Positions 55,897-64,000 of a DNA stretch of 64,000 nt are shown one piece after another. Below the pieces are notes generated by a model, which was not told where the DNA came from, ran no database searches, and saw only the letters and a list, made by a program, of their open reading frames with translations. Each line of letters opens with the position of its first letter. Position 1 is the stretch's first letter. The position numbers were made by a program, and so were the translations under genes. Where the stretch lies: the NCBI GenBank assembly GCA_023213395.1, contig CM041465.1, positions 123,077,741 to 123,141,740 on the forward strand. The letters are read 5' to 3'. This stretch comes from Cycas panzhihuaensis (Eukaryota > Cycadophyta).

Positions 55897-58226
55897 TGTA
55901 AGGACCTAATTCCTTAACCTTCCTTGGCTAGGTTATATCTTTGGAAACTATGTAAAATATATTTTTCTTTCCTAGCTCTATTCATCATATATGATATGAA
56001 TTCTCAATTCATACTTCACTAGGTATGAAGATGGACCATTTTGATATTCTAGTTTAGTAAGGTTTTCTATGCAAAGATTATAGTCTATTTAGACCCATGT
56101 TGTATGCCTTTTTTCTCTTTAATACCTTATCATTATAAACACACTCTTTATTTGTTACTTCTATAATATTAAAAAAGCCAAATTATTCAAATAAGAAATA
56201 TATAAGGGGAGCACATAATATGAATTAGGGAATAAGAGATAAAACTAATATAAAGGTAGATGTTGGATCCAAAGACCATTGTAACTACTTTGGGGAATAT
56301 CAATTAATTACCCATCACCTATTTTTTAAAGGAGAAATCCACCAAGTTAAAAATGGAGATTTCTAACTTTCTAGTAACTGGTGGAAGTCAAGAAATAGAT
56401 GTTAGATGAAAGAATTATGTAAAATTAAAATTGTAAGGTTGGAACTTCAATGTTGCAAACCCTAGGAAAACTCAATAAGTTGATAAGATTTAAATGGATA
56501 AAAACTAATTTAAATTATTTTTTAGCCTTTGGAAATCATCCTAAATTGAAGATCATATTTTGAGCTTTCCAATGAGTGGTAAAACTCTTGAAATAAATGT
56601 TAGAACGAGAAGTTATGGTTATATGAAGAGGTCCTTGAGCTAGTTTTTTTCAAAGGAAACTTTTTGCATTTTCATAGTTAGGCCATTGAGTATGGATTTT
56701 CACAAGTTAAAATACAAAGTTGCATAGAAAAGGTCGTAATAAGAGAGCTCTTTGCATTTTCACAAATCAGTCACCAAGTGAGGCCTTATAAATATCAAGT
56801 TATGAAGCCATAAAAATAAAGGCCACAAGTAAAAAACTGCTCGCAATTTCACAAGTGGACCATTGAGCAAGGACATAGAATGACTAAGTTACAAAGTTGT
56901 AAAGTAAGTCACAAGTGAAAAAACTTATCTTAATTTCATGAGTAGACCACTGAGTATGAACTTGAAATGATTAAGTTACAAAGTTGCAAAGTAAAATTAT
57001 AAGTATAAAGATTTTTACACTTTTGTGAATGGAACACTAACTATAGACTTATAATGACTAAGTTCTAAAGTGGAAAATTAAAAGGATAATAGGTAAAGGT
57101 AAATATTTTATATTTTCACAAATGAGCCACCAAGTGGAAATTACACATGTATGATTGTGAAGATGCAAAATAAAAGGTGTAAGTAGAGAACCCTTTTCAT
57201 ACTTTCACAAATAAACTCTCAAGACTAAACTTATGTAGATCAAAATGGAGATTGTGAAATAAAGGATTTACAAGGGAGAAATTTCAATTTTCAAGTTCCA
57301 TAGAAATGACTATAATAAGTTCCCTTAAGGTTAAATTTAATGGATTCTAGCTTTATTAGAATCCTTGATCAATAGTCTAAATTTCTAAGTGAACATGATG
57401 AATTATCTATAGCAAAGAGAAGTATCCAATTTGCCTAAAGTGTCAATAATATAATGAGGCAAAGCAAAAATATAGCTAACAAACTCTTACAGATCTAGTT
57501 AAAAAATTATTAATTGGCATCATAATCTCAAATTAGATTTATAGGATACTTATCAAATACGCTTGAATACTCGGATGAGAAGGAGGATGTAAAAGGACTC
57601 CATATGCAAAGATAATATAATGACTTGGATAAGAAGGTTTAGTATAATTTAACTATAATAACTATTAATACTGTTACAACCACTAAAGCACAGATCTACC
57701 TACTGAGACATGATGGTATTAATGATAGTAAATTAGCTTACCATTGGAAGGAGATTTAGTTAGAGAAGAAGGATGAAAAGGGAAATTTTTTTGCTTGCTC
57801 ATCTTAGAGAAGAGGAGATTTTGGAGAGTAGTAAAAGTATCAAGGCTAAACATAGGCAGTGAGAATCCCATGAGCAAGAAAAGGTCTTTGAGAGGCTTGG
57901 ATTATGTCTCCAAGCCTAATTTTTATAGGAATGATAAAGGGGAGACATCTATATGTCTTGGTGGAGATTCTATAAAGTTCCCATGGTTGAATTTCATAAG
58001 AAAGTTGGCTTAAATATGTTAAGTAAAATCATACCTTAGGGATAGTATTCAAGAGCAGATAATTCAACACATGTTGGATTCTCTTAGAGATCATCACCAT
58101 CTTGTGCAAGGGATTAGTTTGGTAAGCGGCATGAATATGTGCATCCATTATTGTATCAATATCATTGGACTATTTTAAAGGTGCTAAATTTCAACTAGTA
58201 TAAGGAATTTAGGTTTACTGAGTCCC
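55897..58226 (+). repeat. Gypsy-E 3' LTR, truncated
   Basis: It is colinear with the three segments of the 5' LTR and spans both copia insertion sites without interruption. The match stops at about 58226, so roughly the last 0.9 kb (promoter-distal part and end) is missing. A 72-codon open frame (57795-58013) inside it is not conserved as protein in the 5' LTR. Confidence 0.85.
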
Positions 58227-60087
58227 AGTTTATAACAATAATTTTCTTATTGATAATCTTCATAGCATTCCACCATACAATGACTCTTGATGATGGTTCT
58301 AAGATAAACCTTTGCAATCTCCTTTATGTTAATAAGAACCATGGATAGGATTTCTTCCATAATGAATTACTTTTCCTTGCCTTTGTATGTAATAGTAATC
58401 GTGAATTTATTACCTATATTCATTATGGCCTTAAGGGGCCATAATTTTGTATCACTTTACATGATTGAATCATAAAACTTCCTACTAATAAACATTGAAT
58501 GTATCCATTGGAATTAGTTGGACTTTCTAATTCTAGGAGAAGTTAATCATTTCCCCCTTCTCCCTTAAGATGTAATCTACACAATAGATTATTCCCTTAT
58601 GAATAATAGTAGGTAAGATGCCAAATTTTTAAATTAGCCATTGGAATTAGTTAAACTTTTTATCTATCATAAACTCTTAGTCTTAGTTTAGTACAAGATA
58701 ATTCTAAGACTATGATCTTTTACTTCCATTGACAATGAAAGTTTTGTAAATAGAAGTTTGGTATAGTTAAAATATAATCGACAAACAAAACCATATTAGG
58801 AGATATGATGCTAAATAATGATTCTTGATTACTACATAAGTTAATTTGATGATACTGATGAAGGAGTTATTTTAATCATAGATGACATAAGGCTAGCATA
58901 AATATATCAAAATTTTCATCAAATGTTAAATCATAATGAGGACAAGATACTTTAGTATATTATACACTATCATAGGTATTGGAGGAGAAATATATTTTCA
59001 CCTTATGTTTATAGTAGATAAAATTTTTTACTATATGTAATAATATCAAGGAAGCTACATGCCTTACTTATTTTCATAAAAATATCTAGTATTCTTATAG
59101 GCCTAGCAAACTAAATATAATATCTAGCCATGTTAGGACATTTTGCATAATGTTAATATGTGACTATAGTACATATCAATGATAGGACTCCAGAGTAGTC
59201 AAAGACGAGTTGTACCTCATGTGTATTAAGGGAGAATTTAAAACACAAGTGAAGATATAGGTAGCAAGTACATGAGTTTTTAAATCTTAGCCTAAATAAA
59301 GGTTTTATCATCTACCAATAATATATAATGGTAAATTTTGAGCTAACATCCTCATGTAATGTCATTTTTACTCAACTAATTATAACCATATTGAATGAAC
59401 ACCTATTGTGATTCAACCGCTCTCTCTAGTAATTATTTAGGCTACTAAGCTGATGTGATGATTCTAGGTTAGCCTAAAACCCCTAGGTATATATTGAGTT
59501 AGTTAGTTATAGGTTAACCCAAACCCTTTACTCTCTAAATAGGGTGAGATATAGGTTAGGAGGCTTGTCCCTTGATCACTTGGAAAAGGAAGTCATATGG
59601 TATTAGGAACCCTAAGAGAAATGTTAGCAACCTGTTTCAAGCATGTGCATAATTCAACATAAACACCATGACCTAGGTGATGGGCAGTGCAATATCTAGA
59701 TTACTACTTAATAGTAGGTATAACTTATCTTTTAATAGATACTACTTAATTGTAGGACATAGATACTAATCAATAACATAATGAAGATCGATGATGAACC
59801 ATATATCCAAAGGACTCCCTAAAGATCTAATAGATGTAGTAGTTGATTTCCTATACAAACTGGTAGATGCATGATCCTTCATATGCACATCATTGACTCC
59901 TATTATCACATAAGTACACATTAGTTTTTATAGGCCTATGTAACTTCTTAAGTCCAAGAAAGATGTTAGATTTGATGCTATTTCAAGATATACTATATTT
60001 TATGTTTGAGAGAGATGTGGGCTTATAAAAAGTGTCATGGTCAAAATATTTAGGAGTTATTATTATTATATTTGAAAGGGGGATCAC
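58227..60087. other. unassigned AT-rich DNA
   Basis: No domain, LTR pair or repeat was recognised on either strand. If the candidate LTR at 60088 is a 3' LTR, this would be a decayed interior, but I could not read any pol motif. Confidence 0.4.
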
Positions 60088-60455
60088 TGGTACTTACTTC
60101 ATTTAAGGCTAATTAATGTAAAAAAAATATTAATGAAGGGTTAGTTGAGAATTAGTTGGGTAGTTCAAACTTCTAATCTAATGTATAAATATGATATATA
60201 AGGGGGGTATTGGTGTGAGTTCTTAGTGAGGGAGTGCTAGAAGAAGGGATGCCTTGATTTGAGGGTACCAACCTTCATTATTTAGTTGACTATGTAATCT
60301 CCCTTATTAATAAATAATGACATTGTTGTTTACATTTATATTCACTTGTCTATGATCTCCTTTCTCCTCATGAATGTGATACTATTAATGTTTTGTTGAT
60401 GATATAATGATGAATATTACCTAATTATTTGTATCATCTTTACTATAATAACACA
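60088..60455 (+). mobile_element. candidate LTR flanked by a PPT-like and a PBS-like motif
   Basis: The segment starts TGGTACTTAC after GAAAGGGGGATCAC (PPT-like) and ends ATAACACA before TTGGTGGATTAAAGCC, which resembles TGGTATCAGAGCC. The middle has a plausible TATA region (TATAAATATGATATATAAGG, about 60182-60202). No second LTR copy is present in the window, so this is tentative. Confidence 0.4.
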
Positions 60456-61179
60456 TTGGTGGATTAAAGCCTTGAGGCCCTAGTTATCTAACATTAAGCT
60501 TCTAGGATGTGAAAACTGGGCTACAGAACAATAACAACTTGTTATTTAGTCTTTTGGCATTAAGAATGAATCATATGAGTTATTGGCTACTTCTATGTAA
60601 AACCCATGGTGATTTTAATATCAAAATGATGGTTTCACTATATTAGGCAACTTTTTAGGATACCCACTAGTGTTCTAACATGTTTAATTAATTGAGGCAT
60701 CTAATGAAGGAGAGGCTATAAAGACAAAACAAATAAGCAAATAAAGAGCTCTAATATCACTTGCAATGATCTTCGAGTGATTAGTAGCATTTACATGAAG
60801 AAAATTTAAGAAAAATAATGAATTTTCTTAATAAATAGATTACCAAATTAATAAGGTTTATAATGATTTTATAAAATAGTTAATAAATGGATAAATCTCT
60901 ATTAGCTTCCTTTTCTAAGAAGAGGGAAGCTCTAGAGCTAGTGCTTATAGATACCATAAGTGGAATAATTCCATATGATCAATGATGATATCTCCTTTAT
61001 AATGCCTTTCTTAAATATAAATTTATAATTAAGAGAGCCCTAAGTTGGCTACGTCGTTTAGGGGATATAACATAAGTGGAGTGATTCCATTATTATGGCT
61101 ATAGTTTTTTGGGGTATTATACTTGTTGAAACCTCTTTTGGATGGTTGAACAAGCATGTTGTTATGCTATTGTGATTAA
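60456..61179. other. unassigned AT-rich DNA
   Basis: No supported coding frame. A purine patch (AAGAAGAGGGAAGC, about 60916) is present. It could be the start of the interior of the preceding LTR or the upstream part of the family-X LTR. Confidence 0.35.
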
Positions 61180-61939
61180 TATGTAGGGGCTACTTCCATG
61201 GAAAAAAATCATGTGATATATGATATCTAACAAAATATTAGTTTAGGATCATCTATCTATAATTTATTTTAGGAATAACTATGATAGTGAGCCATATATG
61301 TTACCATGATCTAGGACCCTTAACTAATTATAAGTCATAAGTGTTAAAATGGTTTGGCCACTAATTTTTAGATGATATGGTTTAGGACTATGTGTGTTGC
61401 CATTAACTTTAACCCTCATATATTGATATGATAGGATGTTATATATAGCATGATAACACTAAATAAGTCATGGTGTTGTATATTAATCCATAGTATTGTT
61501 GTATTAAGTTGTAGTCATGTTGCTTTAGTTGAGCTATTATGCTTTTGATTTGATGATCTAAGAATGGGTTAAGAGTTAGAGATCAAAAAGAAGTACTCTA
61601 GCATTCATATCACATTCCTTAACTTGGAAATAGATTCTTATGACTAGATTTTAAATAGTTAGGTGGGGAATACCTCTAACTAATCTTATTTTTCCAAATA
61701 AAAGATAAATGGTTCTATTTTGATTATGTATGAATACTTTGATGGAAACTATGTAATAAATATATAACTTGTATTGCATTTGTTAAGATTTATACTTTGG
61801 TTATGTGTTTAATTTTGCAGTGTAAAGAGTAAACTATATCATAGTTCTCTAAAATATCAACACAACATATAGCTCATTGGTCTTATGATTTTATTATGAC
61901 ATTGTATTATTGAGCTTAAGAAATCTCATAGAAGTTGCA
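61180..61939 (+). mobile_element. family-X LTR, second copy
   Basis: It matches 12102-12740 joined to 19479-19666, crossing the Gypsy-B insertion point at about 61780 without a gap (GCATTTGTTAAGATTTATACTTTGG against GCATGCATTAA/GATGGTGCTTTAG). It ends GTTGCA five bases before a PBS. The 5' limit is not determined. Confidence 0.6.
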
Positions 61940-61944
61940 TTATT

Positions 61945-61955
61945 TGGTATTAGAG
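61945..61955 (+). promoter_or_regulatory. family-X primer-binding site, second copy
   Basis: TGGTATTAGAG differs from the Met-tRNA PBS TGGTATCAGAG at one position, and the orientation agrees with the LTR. Confidence 0.65.
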
Positions 61956-64000
61956 AAATTTATATTTGTTATTCTATATTATTTAAGAGATTGGGTCGTG
62001 GCGGAGAAAATCCATTAGAGCAATTAGAGATTAATATGGAGGTCAGGATCATGAGGTAGTTTGAGTGGCTTAAATTTAGTAAAGGGAAGAAGTTTAGGCT
62101 ATTACATATTAGACATAAGGCAAAAAGCTTTACTATAAGGAAATTCATCCATTGTTACAATAATGGCTTGCCCTCCTCTTTCGCCACTATGGATGTTTGG
62201 AGAATCTCCCATAGCATAAAAACCCTTAATAGGGTTTAGTTTATCCTAATATTAGGGTGTGACTTCCTATCATCAAGACTCGGCATTAGTGTGGTTGCTT
62301 GTTACTAGTTAATAACAGAGATTATTAGATGGTTTAGGTTCCTTAAAGCTTGCAATATGGTTGTCAAACTATGGCTTGTCAACTTCTTCCCTTAAGCTTA
62401 TTTGAGCCTAACCTATTTATTAAAGTTAGAGGCTTATGGTCTGGTTGGTGTATTGATGCAAAGATGGGGTTCTATGATCTCTTACTTTTGGTGAATGAAA
62501 ATGGGTTTTGCTCTATTTTTATTCGATTATAGGGGTCAACTCTTGATTATACTTAGCTCAGTTATCACTTGTGGGATCCTTGGGGATAGAGTGATTTCTT
62601 AGCCCTTTATGGATTTCCCTCCTAATGGTTTGTTTGTCTCTAGACGGGTGGTCGAGGAGGTTTAGAGGTATGTAGTGGGTTTGAGATGCTTTAAGATTAC
62701 ATTATATTTGCAATTGATAATGGTATGTACTAGTATTTTTAAGATCGTGTATGGCATTTGGTGTCCTGGTGTGTTGGTGGCTCATACAATGATAGATGTA
62801 TTTCTTAAGTGTTGAGCACTAGTGGTTAGGTTCATCTTTATCCCTTAGAAAAAGTGAGTCCCTTACATATTTGGATGGGGCTATTTGGGGTCCAAACTCC
62901 TCTCTAACTATGAGAAAAAGTGAGTCTAGGTCTATTATTGATAGGGCATAGGTGCTTTCACTTAGGTTCTAAACATGATTTATTTGATTATGTTATATTA
63001 ATGGATGAACTCTAGGGTAGAATAAGTAAATATCTACTCAATTTATCTGAGATATTATGTGGTAGCATATTAAGGTTATTGAAGATTCTAATCATGTGAC
63101 CAAGGTTTTAAGAATTTTTTGTTAAAGATTCTTGTTAGGTAGCCAAGGTCTTAAGAATTTCTCCACAATGTAGCAATTTGATGCTCTTTCTACCCATTAT
63201 AATCTAGGGAGAATAGTGTTGTTATCTAATTTTCCTTATTTTAGAGTTGTTGTGTTATGGGGTGTTGCATTAATAGTCAATTATAAGGTCAAGGTAGGTG
63301 CACTTCTTGTTGTTTGATGGAAGGTAGCCTAAGCGAAAGATTGATTGTATGATCTATCTAGTTAGTAATTATTAAGAGGTTAATGATGCATGAAGGGTTT
63401 TACGTCATAAGATAACTGTTCGATTTTCATTTCTTTTACTATTACTATTTTGTGCATCATGGTAAGGGTGGGTCAACTTGTTTTATACTTCACTAGATAA
63501 GGAGTTATGTGGTTCCCTGGTATGGCTTAGATGACATTACTAGAAGTTATAAATCTTTTTCATTAATGATGTGTTTTTATCACCAAATCAATGGAATCAT
63601 AGTCATTTCATTAGTTTAAAGATCATTGGGATGGTATAGAAGTGGATTGTAATAGTGATTATAGTTGAAAGTAAATTTGTATAGGGTGCAATCTTAGAAA
63701 GATCCTTTTGAATTGTCACATTTTGCTTGCATTGGTCGATCATAAGATTAACTCTTGGATCAGTCAATCCACTCATTGGTGTTGGATATAAGTTGAAGAA
63801 ATAAGGTGTCATCTAATATGATTTAGTAGGACTCTCATGTTTATAGTAGTCTCTATAGTTAACACCTTTTAACCTCCTTCTTTATAGGCCCATATAGGGT
63901 GATACTATTTAGTTGTAATTTTCCTCCATTGCATTACTTCTTCAAATGGTTATTGGTATGATTCTCAATCAAGGTTTTGTCTCTCAAGCACTCCCTATTA
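61956..64000. other. unassigned, possible family-X interior
   Basis: This should be the 5' interior of a family-X element if the LTR and PBS are real. I could not read gag or any other domain. Open stretches at 62350-62532 (plus) and 63603-63812 (minus) have no recognisable motif. Confidence 0.4.

Larger units (their letters stand above)
28818..58226 (+). mobile_element. Gypsy-E, Tekay/Del-like Ty3/gypsy carrying nested copias
   Basis: The 5' LTR begins near 28818, is split by Copia-1 and Copia-2, and resumes from 49078 to about 51086. The interior is 51087-55896 and the 3' LTR starts at 55897. Removing the insertions gives a 5' LTR of about 3.2 kb. The 3' LTR matches it for about 2.3 kb and then breaks off at about 58226. 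Integrase and C-terminal motifs suggest the Tekay/Del chromovirus group. Confidence 0.85.

Noticed and set aside
57795-58013. 72-codon open frame in the Gypsy-E 3' LTR as a possible captured gene
   Set aside because: The corresponding 5' LTR sequence is broken by stops and no protein family was recognised.
58227-60087. Possible copia interior upstream of the LTR-like segment at 60088
   Set aside because: No integrase, RT or RNase H motif could be read in any frame, so it is left unassigned.
1-64000. CRISPR arrays, bacterial operons, tRNA or rRNA genes
   Set aside because: No regularly spaced identical repeats, Shine-Dalgarno-led gene runs, or tRNA/rRNA cores were seen. The tRNA-like strings are retrotransposon primer-binding sites.

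Overview
This window looks like a retrotransposon-dominated stretch of intergenic (heterochromatic) DNA from a land plant, probably a seed plant with a large genome. I found no host protein gene, rRNA, tRNA or CRISPR array that I could support. The plant assignment rests on the element types: Ty1/copia and Ty3/gypsy retrotransposons primed by initiator Met-tRNA, a Tat-like gypsy, and an L1-type LINE with a DUF4283-like ORF1 and an RNase H tail. The species cannot be named from what is here. Almost every element is decayed. In-frame stops mostly look like former CAA/CAG/TGG codons, and CpG is scarce, as expected from long-term cytosine methylation and deamination.

Layout. 0-3.3 kb: AT-rich DNA with a large foldback (MITE-like) hairpin at 535-957 and a probable copia-type LTR at 2403-2956. 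3.3-5.7 kb: plus-strand gypsy pol remnant (Gypsy-A) that ends inside its integrase. 5.7-11.5 kb: minus-strand L1-type LINE with all domains recognisable, fused to Gypsy-A at a 34-bp tandem duplication. 12.1-19.7 kb: an older plus-strand LTR (family X) split by a structurally complete minus-strand gypsy (Gypsy-B, 12741-19473; LTRs, PBS, PPT, target duplication ATTAA). 22.6-28.1 kb: plus-strand Tat-like gypsy (Gypsy-D), truncated after RNase H, followed by a minus-strand gag scrap.

28.8-58.2 kb is a nest. Gypsy-E (plus strand, Tekay/Del-like, LTR about 3 kb) carries two copia insertions in its 5' LTR: Copia-1 (29891-37454, duplication AACTT) and Copia-2 (37582-49072, duplication AAAGG). Copia-2 itself contains Copia-3 (42143-46522, duplication GGTAA), which has lost gag and protease. 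The 3' LTR of Gypsy-E supplies the empty-site sequence for Copia-1 and Copia-2. The order of events is Gypsy-E, then Copia-2, then Copia-3; Copia-1 has the most similar LTR pair (about 17 differences in 298 bp by eye) and is probably the youngest of the three copias.

58.2-64 kb: sparse, old repeats, namely a possible copia LTR (60088-60455) and a second family-X LTR with a PBS (61180-61955) that serves as the empty site for Gypsy-B. The rest is unassigned. None of the elements looks able to transpose on its own. The least explained items are the foldback element, the long structured leaders of Copia-1 and Copia-2, and a 57-bp-period duplication shared by the 3' regions of two copia families.
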